Made by a program: the position numbers and the translations under genes
Notes under the pieces: generated by a model
Databases searched by the model: none
The model's input: the letters and a program-made list of their open reading frames with translations, nothing else
Told to the model about the DNA's origin: nothing
In this document: piece by piece, positions 31,842 to 38,940 of the stretch
How positions within the stretch are numbered: the first letter of the stretch is position 1
Layout: every line of letters begins with the position of its first letter
From: Acidimicrobiia bacterium
GTDB lineage: Bacteria; Actinomycetota; Acidimicrobiia; Spongiisociales; Spongiisociaceae
DNA length: 38,940 bases
Direction: 5' to 3'
Assembly (NCBI GenBank): GCA_011523395.1
Contig: WTGW01000142.1
Location: 2,412 to 41,351, forward strand

Positions 31842-33185
31842 ATCGAGAAGCCCGGCGTATTCCTCGGGGACCTCCATCCGGTCGGTGCAGGTGAAGAAGC
31901 TCTCGGTCGCCTTGGCCAGCACTTCCTCCTCGTCGAAGGCCAGGAACTCGCGCCCTTCCATCACGACCGTGCCGTCCACGATGGTGGTGTCGACCGCGGC
32001 GCTCTCCGCGCTGTAGACCAGGTGTGACATGAGATGGATCTTGTTGCCCGGCACGAAAGGAGTGAAGTGGTGGTTCCGAAGGTTCACCAGGATCACGTCC
32101 GCCACCTTGCCGACGCTCAACTCGCCCATCTCGTGGCCGAGGGCACGCGCCCCGTTCCTGGTCGCCATCCGCAGGATGGTTGGTGCCTGCAGGATCGTGG
32201 CATCCTTGCGCTCGGCCCGATGGACCAGCGACGCCCACTTCATCACCTGGAACAGGTCGCAGCTGTTGGTGCCCTCCGCCGAGTCGTGGCCCAGGCCGAC
32301 GTTGATCCCCGCCTCCAGCATCTCGGGAAGCCGGGCGATACCGTTGCCGAGCTTGGCGTTGGAGGTGGGATTGTGGGAGATGTGGGTTCCTGTCTCGCTC
32401 ATCAGCCCGATCTCCCGGTCCGAAAGATGGACGCAGTGGGCGGCCACGCAATCAGGTCCCAGGATCCCGGTGTCGTACGCCACCTCGGTGGGCCGGCGCC
32501 CGCCGAAAGCCTGCTTGGAGATCTCGACCTCGCCGAGGGACTCGTTCAGGTGGATGTGGATACCGGTCCCCAGCTGGTCGGCCAGCGCCCGGCAGTCCAC
32601 GAGCAGTTGCTCGGAGGCGAGGGGTAGCCACTCGATACCCACGTAGACCTCCACCCGCCCGTCGCCCATCCCGTGGCACTCGTGGTAGGCCGATTCGTTG
32701 TCCTCGATCGTGTCGAGGTCGTGCTCCGGGTCGGCTATGTCGTTGGAGAGAACCACCCGGATCCCGCTGTCGACCGCCGCCCGCGCCAGGGCCGGGAGCT
32801 GGCGGAACATGTCGTTGGCGGTGGTGACGCCGGCCTTCAACGACTCGCTGTAGCTGGCCATGGCCGCCCAGTAGGCCTCTTCGGGATTGAGGGCCCGGAT
32901 CATCGGATACCAGAACGCCTGCAGGATCTCCCACAGATCCAGATGGTCGCAGTACCCCTTTCCTATGGCGGTGTGGTAGTGGAGGTCCACGAACCCCGGA
33001 AGGGCCGCCTTCCCGCCGGCGTCGATGACCTTCGCGCCGGCGCGGTCGTATCCGGACGCCGCCTCGGAACCCCCGACGGCGACGATCCGGTTGCCATCGA
33101 TGACCATCGACCCGTCGAAGATCACATCGTCCTCTTCGTTCATCGTCACGATGGCGGCGTTCTCGATGATGATCCGATCAGACAC
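31836..33185 (-). CDS. SsnA-like amidohydrolase, last gene of the ligase-carboxyltransferase operon
   Basis: A 449-residue amidohydrolase-superfamily metalloenzyme related to SsnA, chlorohydrolases and nucleobase-type deaminases. The HxH motif is DLHYHT (His69, His71), followed by IHIHLNES (His212, Glu215), AAHCVHLS (His250/His253) and LGHDSAEGTN (Asp301). These supply one divalent metal ion and an Asp base for hydrolysing an amide, amine or ring bond. GTG 33185 is chosen because GAGGAG precedes it; a longer frame is not conserved in character. It lies 88 bp after the carboxyltransferase gene and probably belongs to the same operon. Specific substrate unknown. Confidence 0.87.
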   Translation of the reverse strand: MSDRIIIENAAIVTMNEEDDVIFDGSMVIDGNRIVAVGGSEAASGYDRAGAKVIDAGGKAALPGFVDLHYHTAIGKGYCDHLDLWEILQAFWYPMIRALNPEEAYWAAMASYSESLKAGVTTANDMFRQLPALARAAVDSGIRVVLSNDIADPEHDLDTIEDNESAYHECHGMGDGRVEVYVGIEWLPLASEQLLVDCRALADQLGTGIHIHLNESLGEVEISKQAFGGRRPTEVAYDTGILGPDCVAAHCVHLSDREIGLMSETGTHISHNPTSNAKLGNGIARLPEMLEAGINVGLGHDSAEGTNSCDLFQVMKWASLVHRAERKDATILQAPTILRMATRNGARALGHEMGELSVGKVADVILVNLRNHHFTPFVPGNKIHLMSHLVYSAESAAVDTTIVDGTVVMEGREFLAFDEEEVLAKATESFFTCTDRMEVPEEYAGLLDR

Positions 33186-33273
33186 TTTCTCCTCGCTTTC
33201 GCAGTGGGCGTTTCCAGGTCTCGGGCAATCGGCGGGATGGCGCGGTCGGCGCCAGGGCATCTCCTCCTTCCGG

Positions 33274-34830
33274 CTACCTGCGCATGGTACGGGCTGTGGG
33301 CCCCAGTTGCTCGGGGAGCACGGCATAGGCGTCCTCGATCCACTGGCACAGGACGGGTCTGGTCCGGCGGGGATCGATTATCTCCGGAACCCCGAAAGCC
33401 TCCGCCGTCCGGAAGGGTGACGACAGCCCGTCGTATTGCTCCTCCAGCCGGGCAAGGCGCTCCGCCGCCTCGTCGGGCGGCAGGGCGTCGAGTTCCCGGC
33501 GGAAGGCCGCTCTCACCCCTCCCTGGATCGGGATTGAACCCCACCGGGCGGACGGCCATGCATAGTGAAGGTTCAGCCCCTGCAGCCGGCCGTAGCTGGT
33601 GCCCGCCAGACCGAAGAGCCGCCGCACGATCATGCCGCACCACGGAACCCGCGACTGCTCGATGGCGGAGATGAGGCGGATGGTCCCCCGCACCGCTCCT
33701 TCGCGCTCGGCTTCCAGCCCGATCACGGTGCCGGGCTGGTCGACGAAGTTCACGATGGGCACGTGGAAGGTGTCACACAGATCCACGAACGTCTCGACCT
33801 TCTCGGCGGCGGCGCGGGTCAGACCGCCCCCGAACCGGTAGGGATCGTTGGCGATCACCCCGACCGGGTAACCGTTGAGGCGGGCCAGCATCGTGATGGA
33901 TGAGGGACCGTAGGCCGGCGCGATCTCGAAAAGCGTGCCGCGGTCGAAGACCAGCGAGAGGAGCCTCCGCGAGTCGTAGACCCGGCGCTGGTTACGCGGG
34001 ATGATCGAAGCCAACTCCTCCTCGGCCCGGTCGGGCGCATCGTCGGACGGGCGGTGGGGAGGCAGTTCGAACACGCTCTGCGGGAGATAGGACAGGAACC
34101 GGCGCGCCTGGCAGATCGCCTCCTCCTCCGAGTCGGCGGCGTTGTCGATCACTCCGCTCTGCTCGGTGTGGATGTGGGCGCCTCCCAGTTCCTCCTTGTC
34201 GATGTCCCGGCCCAAGGCGACCCGCGCCACCGGAGGGCCGGCCGCGAACACCTGGCTGGTGCCGCGGACCATCACCGAGAAGTGGCTGCTGGCGGCCTTC
34301 ATGGGACCGAGACCTGCTGACGGGCCCAGCACCAGCGCCACCACGGGTACGTAGCCGAGCATCTCGGCGAGGGGCCACATGCGGTATCCGGGGATCTTGG
34401 TCCGCCCCATCTTCTCGAGCAGGCGGACACTCCCCCCGACATTCTCCACGAGACGGATCATCGGAATCCTCATCTCCAGGGCGTAACGGTTGACGAACTC
34501 CCACTTCTCCGAGATCTGCGCTTCCGTCGAGCCTCCCCTGATCGTGTAGTCGTCGGCTTCGACGGCTATCCGGCGGCCGCGGACCCGACCGGTTCCGATG
34601 ATGGTGTTGGCCGGCTTCACGCTGACGAGCCGGCCCTCCGCGTCGTAGGTGGCCGCACCGGTGTAGGTCCCGATCTCCTGCCAGGTGCCCTCGTCGAGCA
34701 GGAGAGCGATCCTCTCCCTGGCGGTGAGCCGGCCGGCGTCGTGCTGGCGGGCCACGGCCTCCTCCCCGCCCATCGACAGCGCGAACGCCTTCCGGCGCTC
34801 CATCTCCTCGAGTTCTGGGTCCCAGGTCAT
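33274..34830 (-). CDS. Acyl-CoA carboxylase/decarboxylase carboxyltransferase subunit
   Basis: A 518-residue protein of the AccD/PccB/MmdA carboxyltransferase family, with two crotonase-like halves. It carries the N-terminal RLTARERIALLLDEGT, the N-half oxyanion region GPSAGLGPMKAASSHFSVM and the C-half IANDPYRFGGGLT, FVDQPGTVIGLEAE and FGLAGTSYG. It would move CO2 between biotin on the nearby carrier protein and an acyl-CoA. No biotin carboxylase gene is present in the window, so it may act as decarboxylase or transcarboxylase, or use a carboxylase made elsewhere. Its ATG overlaps the SucD-like stop by four bases. Confidence 0.9.
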   Translation of the reverse strand: MTWDPELEEMERRKAFALSMGGEEAVARQHDAGRLTARERIALLLDEGTWQEIGTYTGAATYDAEGRLVSVKPANTIIGTGRVRGRRIAVEADDYTIRGGSTEAQISEKWEFVNRYALEMRIPMIRLVENVGGSVRLLEKMGRTKIPGYRMWPLAEMLGYVPVVALVLGPSAGLGPMKAASSHFSVMVRGTSQVFAAGPPVARVALGRDIDKEELGGAHIHTEQSGVIDNAADSEEEAICQARRFLSYLPQSVFELPPHRPSDDAPDRAEEELASIIPRNQRRVYDSRRLLSLVFDRGTLFEIAPAYGPSSITMLARLNGYPVGVIANDPYRFGGGLTRAAAEKVETFVDLCDTFHVPIVNFVDQPGTVIGLEAEREGAVRGTIRLISAIEQSRVPWCGMIVRRLFGLAGTSYGRLQGLNLHYAWPSARWGSIPIQGGVRAAFRRELDALPPDEAAERLARLEEQYDGLSSPFRTAEAFGVPEIIDPRRTRPVLCQWIEDAYAVLPEQLGPTARTMRR

Positions 34831-35723
34831 CCCGCATCCATCACGGTAATCAGATCGGGGATGTCCTCGACGCGCTCCGCTATCAGCGCTCCGGCGGCCG
34901 CCAGCATGTCCCGCTTCGCCGCCGCGCGGTCGGTCTCCAGCCGCACCATCGCCGACAGATGGCCGAACGAGGATCCGGCCGGGTAAGCATCCTGGAACTG
35001 GCCCACGATCATCGCCACGACCGGTTTGGTCACATCCCCGCGCTCCATGGCGGCGGCTAATCGGGCCTCATGCTCCGATCCCGGCTCGCCGAAGACCACG
35101 ATGCTGCGCGTGGCCTCGTCCGCCTCGAACCAGCGGGCGTACTCGGCCATGGTTCTTCCGGTGATCGACTCCCCTCCCATCGAGACACAGGTCGAGACGC
35201 CGCTGCCTGCGCTAGCCAGCGAGCGGGCGATCTCGGCGGACATTCCCCCCGACCGCGAGCAGACACCCACGGTTCCGGCGCGGAACAGGTCGTCGGGCCT
35301 CGGCCCGCCGATACCCCCCAGCTTCGTCCTTCCCGGTGAGATGATGCCGTTGGTATTGAACCCGATCAGGACCGAACCGGCGTTCCGGGCGGCGACGGCG
35401 GCCCGCCAGGCATCCTGCCGGGGCAGGTTCTCGGCAATGGCCACGATCGGCGACAGGCCGGAGGCGGCCGCCTCGACCACCGCGTCCGCTGCGTGGCGGG
35501 CCGGCACGTATTGAACGGCCGCGGTGGCCCCGGTCCGCTCGACTGCTTCGGCCACCGTATCGAAGACCGGCACCCCCGAGACCGATTCACCACCCCGTCC
35601 GGGCGTTACGCCGGCCACGATCCGGGATCCGTAGTCGAGGCAGAGCCGGGTATCCACCCGGCCCACGGAGCCGGTTATGCCCTGGACCAGGATCCGGGTC
35701 CGTTCGTCGACCAGGATGCTCAC
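34827..35723 (-). CDS. SucD-like acyl-CoA ligase alpha subunit
   Basis: A 298-residue homologue of succinyl-CoA synthetase alpha. The CoA-binding fold has VQGITGSVG and AGVTPGRGG; GFNTNGIISPG and SRSGGMSAEIARSL follow; the active-site phosphohistidine is His255 in SFGHLSAM. The power-helix region GEPGSEHEA is present. It should form a CoA thioester with ATP or GTP by way of phosphohistidine, as the partner of the SucC-like subunit encoded two genes upstream. The canonical GHAGA is changed to GHLSA, and the start GITGSVGRVDT departs from GFTGKQGT, so its acid substrate may not be succinate. It is coupled to both neighbours by four-base overlaps. Confidence 0.88.
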   Translation of the reverse strand: MSILVDERTRILVQGITGSVGRVDTRLCLDYGSRIVAGVTPGRGGESVSGVPVFDTVAEAVERTGATAAVQYVPARHAADAVVEAAASGLSPIVAIAENLPRQDAWRAAVAARNAGSVLIGFNTNGIISPGRTKLGGIGGPRPDDLFRAGTVGVCSRSGGMSAEIARSLASAGSGVSTCVSMGGESITGRTMAEYARWFEADEATRSIVVFGEPGSEHEARLAAAMERGDVTKPVVAMIVGQFQDAYPAGSSFGHLSAMVRLETDRAAAKRDMLAAAGALIAERVEDIPDLITVMDAG

Positions 35724-35938
35724 CGGCGGCGTTCGATCCGCACCAACGCGTCACCGGCCTCGATGACGTCGCCTTCCGCCACCGGGATGTCCGCCACTAT
35801 CCCGGCCACCGGAGCAAGGACGGGCATCTCCATCTTCATCGACTCGAGAATGAGGAGCTCCTGCCCGGCTCGCACCCGTTCGCCTTCGGCGACGGTGATC
35901 CGCCAGACGATCGACGCCATGTCGGCTCGGACGATCAC
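35720..35938 (-). CDS. Minimal biotin carboxyl carrier protein
   Basis: A 72-residue biotinyl domain almost without flanks. The biotinylation motif is ESMKMEMP (Lys35) and the second half-repeat ends GDVIEAGDALVRIE. The GTG start overlaps the SucC-like stop (GTGA), and its own stop overlaps the SucD-like start (GTGA), so it is tightly inserted between the two ligase subunits. Longer frames upstream are antisense-type GC-rich sequence. It should carry CO2 to or from the carboxyltransferase encoded two genes downstream. Being this short, it recalls the 1.3S transcarboxylase subunit and decarboxylase gamma-type carriers. Confidence 0.9.
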   Translation of the reverse strand: MIVRADMASIVWRITVAEGERVRAGQELLILESMKMEMPVLAPVAGIVADIPVAEGDVIEAGDALVRIERRR

Positions 35939-37083
35939 CGGCTGATCCTGACCAGGGTGTCCACGGCCTCTCCCAGGCTCGCTCCGGACGGAAGGTACCG
36001 CAAACCGGCACGTCCTGCCGCCAGCCTCCGGGCCCGATCGGCGTTGAGCCCCTCTAGCCGGACCACCACCGGGATCGGACCGTCTCGGTCTCCGAGCCGG
36101 TCCAGCCCCACCAGGAGTCTCTCCATGATGAGGTCGCAAGGGGCCAGCTGGAGGATGTTGAAGCTGACCAGCAGACGCGAGAGGTTGGGGTGGCCGAGCA
36201 CGGCCTCGATCAGCACGTCCAGCTTCTCGGCCGATACCCCGGCGCCCAGGTCGCTGTGGTTGGCCGGTCGCAAACCCGCTTGGACCAGCAGATCGTGCTG
36301 GTAGAGCCCGGCGCCGCCCCCGCCCACCAGCAGCCCCGTATCACCGTCGAGTTCCACGTAACGTACGGAGGCGCCCGGAAGCCGGCGATCGGCCTCTGCC
36401 ACGACGGCCTCCCGCTTGCTGAGTCCGTCGGGACGCCATCGGAGTTCCGGATGCCTGAAGAGGGCGTTGCCGTCCATCTCGATCAGCGCTCCGACTGCGA
36501 TGAACAACCCTTCGGCCGACCTGGCCAGCGGGTTCAGTTCCACCAGCAGCGCATCGTCGAAGAAGACGTCGGCTGCGGAGACGGTCAGGTCGACCAGCGC
36601 AGGTGGGACCCGGGCGTCGCCCAGCGCCCGCCGCCAGAGACGCTCCGCCCCGTCTCGGGGCAGGTCTGCCGACCCCTCGAGGTCAAGATGGACCAGCCCA
36701 TCGCCCGAACTCTCGATGTCCACACCTCCTGCGCCGGATGCGGTGACCCGGGGACCGCGAGGACCCCACGAGAAGGCGGCATAGAGCTCTCCGGCCACGG
36801 CAACAGCCTCCTCCACGTAGACCGACCGGCACCGATGGCCCAGGACCCGGGTGTCGAGCAACTCATGCGCCGCTCGCGCCACGGCGTCCGGCCCGATGGG
36901 GCCTATCACGCCGTTGTTCTTCGAGCGCCGGTTGGCCGGGACCAACGCCTTGACGAAGACCTCGCGGCCCAGAGCCGGTGCGACAGACCCGGCCTGTTCC
37001 GGTGTGGTGGCGACGGCCCCCCGTGGAACCCTCACCCCGTCCCTGGCCAGGCGGGCCTTGGATTCGTGCTCCAGCAACTTCAC
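35935..37083 (-). CDS. SucC-like acyl-CoA ligase beta subunit (ATP-grasp)
   Basis: A 382-residue homologue of succinyl-CoA synthetase beta. The N-terminal ATP-grasp starts LLEHESKARLARDGVRVPRGAV; FVKALVPANRRSKNNGV matches the nucleotide loop; VELNPLARS marks the metal site; LVGGGGAGLYQHDLL and RPANHSDLGAGVS match the C-terminal CoA-ligase domain. It begins at a GTG directly downstream of a possible -10 element. First gene of the operon with the biotin carrier, SucD-like, carboxyltransferase and amidohydrolase genes. The loop RRSKNNGV replaces the usual GGRGKAGGV, so substrate or nucleotide use may differ from true succinyl-CoA synthetase. Confidence 0.87.
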   Translation of the reverse strand: MKLLEHESKARLARDGVRVPRGAVATTPEQAGSVAPALGREVFVKALVPANRRSKNNGVIGPIGPDAVARAAHELLDTRVLGHRCRSVYVEEAVAVAGELYAAFSWGPRGPRVTASGAGGVDIESSGDGLVHLDLEGSADLPRDGAERLWRRALGDARVPPALVDLTVSAADVFFDDALLVELNPLARSAEGLFIAVGALIEMDGNALFRHPELRWRPDGLSKREAVVAEADRRLPGASVRYVELDGDTGLLVGGGGAGLYQHDLLVQAGLRPANHSDLGAGVSAEKLDVLIEAVLGHPNLSRLLVSFNILQLAPCDLIMERLLVGLDRLGDRDGPIPVVVRLEGLNADRARRLAAGRAGLRYLPSGASLGEAVDTLVRISR

Positions 37084-37092
37084 TCCGGTGGC

Positions 37093-37098
37093 ATTATG
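37093..37098 (-). promoter_or_regulatory. -10 element just before the SucC-like start (possible leaderless transcript)
   Basis: On the minus strand CATAAT (five of six -10 positions) ends only nine bases before the GTG of the SucC-like gene, and no strong SD is seen there. Transcription would then begin at or within a few bases of the start codon. No good -35 is visible. The 54-bp gap is shared with the divergent amidohydrolase. Confidence 0.45.
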
Positions 37099-37137
37099 GT
37101 CAGGTCACCCAAGGAGGACCAGGGCGGGAGGACCACG

Positions 37138-38712
37138 GTGAGCCGGACGCTGGTGATGGGGGATCCCCTCGTCGTCCTCGGCGATGCTTCCCCGGGGTAT
37201 ATCCGGGACGGCGCGCTCGTCGTCGAGGATCGGACCGTCGTACGGATCGGAAAGAGACGCGATCTGGAGGGCCTCGGTCCGTTCGACCGGCGGGTCGGAT
37301 CGCCCCGCCATGCCGTCCTTCCGGGCTTCATCAACGGGCACTACCACTCGGGTTCGGCCCTGAGCAGGGGCATGGCCCAGTACATCTTCGAGCGGGCCAA
37401 CGTCCACTTGCATGGCATGTGGACCCCTGTTACTGAGGAAGACCTCTACCACGCGGTGCTGGCCAACGTCATGAACGATGTGCGGGGAGGCCAGACCGGG
37501 TTCGTCGACCTCAACTACGGCCGGTCGGGTCTGCCCAACTTCGGGTACGACGCCATCCTGGCCGCCTACCGGGACCTCGGAGTGCGGGTGGCCCTCGGCG
37601 TGGTGACGAGGGACCGGAACACCCTGGTCCATGCCGACGACGAGTCGTTCCTCACCATGCTCCCGGAGGATCTGGCTGCTCGCGTGCGCGCATCGGCGAT
37701 GGGTTACGCATGGCCGATCGGAGAGGTGTTCGCCACCTACCGAGACCTGGTCTCACGGTGGGATCACCGGGACGGCCGCATCCGGATACTGCTCGCCCCG
37801 GACTGGACGCCGGCGTGCTCGGACGAACTCTACGTCCGGAACCGGCGCCTGGCCGATGAGTTCGGAACGGGGATCATGACGCACGTGCTCGAGACCCGCT
37901 CCGAGATGATGTACGCGCTGGAGAGCGACGGCAAGACCGCCATGCGCCGCCTGGCGGATCTCGGGGTGCTGGGACCCGACGTGTCGTGTTCCCACTTCGT
38001 CTGGGCGACCGACGAGGACATCTCGATACTCGCCGACACGGGAGCGGTGGCCGTCAACAATCCGGGCTCCAACCTCCGGCTCAGCACCGGGATAGCCCGA
38101 GTGAGAGACATCATGGACCGCGGCGGGCGGGTGTGCTTCGGCACCGACAACATCTCCTTCTCCGACTCCGGCGACTTCTTGCAGGAGCTGCGCCTCGCCG
38201 CCTACCTGCAGAGGACCCCTGGATTGCTCGAGGTCGGGCGCCTCGACTCGGAGGCCGTGCTGCGAGCCGCGGCGGAGAACGGCGCCCGGGCGATCCGCTT
38301 CGAGTCGGAACTCGGCTCGCTCGGCGTAGGTAAGGAAGCCGACCTGGTGGTGCTCAGTCGCGACCGCTTGTTCTGGCCGGAGGAGCGCTACGCGTCCACC
38401 CCGCCCCTTGACGTGATCCTCGACCGAGCCTCCGCCGGCGACGTGGCCTCGGTCATGGTCGCCGGGGACATCGTGTTCGACGATGGCGAGTTCACCCGTA
38501 TCTCGCACAGCCGGGTGCGGGACTACGTCACCGAGGCGGCTGTTCGCATCATGGGAAGCGACCCCGACCCCGAGTCGGTGCGCCTGGGATGGGAGGTGGA
38601 CCCCTACGTCCTCGACTTCTACCGCCCGTGGGCCCGGACACCGCTGGAGCCGGCGGCCGTGTACAACGCCAAGCATCCGCCCCTGACGGGGAACGGTTCG
38701 AGAGAGGAGTGA
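37138..38712 (+). CDS. SsnA-like amidohydrolase, second copy
   Basis: A 524-residue amidohydrolase-superfamily protein. It has the N-terminal beta sandwich (GYIRDGALVVEDRTVVRIG), the metal HxH motif FINGHYHSG (His68, His70), IMTHVLETRSEM, CSHFVWATDED and CFGTDNISFSDSGDF with the catalytic Asp. A C-terminal extension of about 60 residues follows the usual DVASVMVAGDIVFDDGEFTR. GTG 37138 is chosen because GGGAGG lies six bases upstream; the much longer frame to the left is antisense to the SucC-like gene. It is divergent from the ligase operon and shares its promoter gap. It is distantly related to the other SsnA-like gene and may act on another intermediate. Confidence 0.86.
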   Translation: MSRTLVMGDPLVVLGDASPGYIRDGALVVEDRTVVRIGKRRDLEGLGPFDRRVGSPRHAVLPGFINGHYHSGSALSRGMAQYIFERANVHLHGMWTPVTEEDLYHAVLANVMNDVRGGQTGFVDLNYGRSGLPNFGYDAILAAYRDLGVRVALGVVTRDRNTLVHADDESFLTMLPEDLAARVRASAMGYAWPIGEVFATYRDLVSRWDHRDGRIRILLAPDWTPACSDELYVRNRRLADEFGTGIMTHVLETRSEMMYALESDGKTAMRRLADLGVLGPDVSCSHFVWATDEDISILADTGAVAVNNPGSNLRLSTGIARVRDIMDRGGRVCFGTDNISFSDSGDFLQELRLAAYLQRTPGLLEVGRLDSEAVLRAAAENGARAIRFESELGSLGVGKEADLVVLSRDRLFWPEERYASTPPLDVILDRASAGDVASVMVAGDIVFDDGEFTRISHSRVRDYVTEAAVRIMGSDPDPESVRLGWEVDPYVLDFYRPWARTPLEPAAVYNAKHPPLTGNGSREE

Positions 38713-38714
38713 CC

Positions 38715-38940
38715 ATGCCCTTGGTGGTGGATTGCCACATGCACATCATGGAACCCGACTGGAACCCGATGAACGTGTCCTCGGGGATGGCCGAGTCCTG
38801 GGCGCGGCAGGTGCGCTGGTACGACCCGCCCAAGTCCGATCCCGAGTACTTCGCGGAGGCGTGGAAGGTCGCCGCCGACGGCAACGGTGATAAGGCGGTT
38901 GCTCGTATGGACGAAGCCGGCGTCGACGCGTCGGTGATGA
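38715..38940 (+). CDS. Amidohydrolase-2 (ACMSD-like) family protein, 5' part
   Basis: GAGAGGAG precedes ATG 38715, three bases after the previous stop. The visible 75 codons begin MPLVVDCHMHIMEPDWNPMN, with the HxH metal motif (DCHMH) at the very N-terminus as in the amidohydrolase-2 family of decarboxylases and hydrolases, and continue to AVARMDEAGVDASVM, typical of its first helix. The gene runs off the window. It is the third amidohydrolase-fold gene in the island and probably co-transcribed with the previous one. Confidence 0.8.
   Translation, partial: MPLVVDCHMHIMEPDWNPMNVSSGMAESWARQVRWYDPPKSDPEYFAEAWKVAADGNGDKAVARMDEAGVDASVM

Noticed and set aside
36190-37137. In-frame N-terminal extension of the second SsnA-like amidohydrolase
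   Set aside because: This stretch is antisense to the SucC-like gene; GTG 37138 has a good SD and leads straight into the family's beta sandwich.
1-38940. CRISPR arrays, tRNA or rRNA genes and complete insertion sequences
   Set aside because: No regularly spaced repeats, cloverleaf or rRNA motifs, or transposase motifs were found on either strand.

Overview
The window is high-GC, gene-dense DNA from a free-living actinobacterium, probably of the class Acidimicrobiia or a relative. That placement is inferred from several traits: high GC with frequent GTG starts and long antisense shadow frames, a histidine kinase fused to a PspC domain, an F420-type LLM oxidoreductase, S-layer-homology repeats of the FCPDxPVTRGEM type, and a SAM-clan riboswitch lacking the internal P4 helix. 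No tRNA, rRNA, CRISPR array or complete autonomous insertion sequence was seen.

Left third (1-16.3 kb): mixed housekeeping and accessory genes. These are a fatty-acyl-CoA synthetase, a drug/metabolite-type permease, a Lia/Psp-like envelope-stress module (small membrane protein and PspC-toastrack protein, divergent from a PspC-kinase and LuxR-type regulator), an alpha/beta hydrolase, a nitroreductase, tandemly duplicated EamA permeases, a YeiH-type anion exporter, a HicAB toxin-antitoxin pair, an SDR oxidoreductase, and a PBP4-type D,D-carboxypeptidase fused to leucine-rich and SLH repeats. A 169-bp IS630-like MITE in a CTAG target lies between the EamA and YeiH genes.

Middle (16.2-23 kb): an iron-type ABC binding lipoprotein and two-domain permease without an ATPase gene, preceded by a near-perfect 20-bp palindrome. 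Next comes a composite leader: a SAM-I/IV-like aptamer, a 39-codon leader ORF with two Cys codons, and nested, partly mutually exclusive hairpins, all upstream of an OsmC-family gene. A zinc alcohol dehydrogenase and an aldehyde dehydrogenase follow, separated by a 95-bp MITE-like element with an imperfect 8-bp target duplication.

Right third (23-38.9 kb): a large catabolic island. A tightly coupled plus-strand run carries a sulfurtransferase, an M20 hydrolase with an altered metal motif, an M29/NicX-like metalloenzyme, a split B12-dependent acyl-CoA mutase (small then large subunit), a CaiB/BaiF CoA-transferase, a second M20 hydrolase, an LLM flavin oxidoreductase and a methylmalonyl-CoA-epimerase-like protein. 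It converges on a minus-strand operon: a SucC-like ligase, a 72-residue biotin carrier, a SucD-like ligase, a carboxyltransferase and an SsnA-like amidohydrolase. Divergent from that operon are a second SsnA-like amidohydrolase and the start of an amidohydrolase-2 protein. Taken together, the island looks like a pathway that opens a nitrogenous or amide-containing compound with hydrolases, makes CoA thioesters by ligase or transferase, and funnels a branched dicarboxylyl-CoA through epimerase and mutase to central metabolism. The substrate cannot be read from sequence. The absent biotin carboxylase and the mixed active-site signature of the mutase make it the most novel candidate system here.
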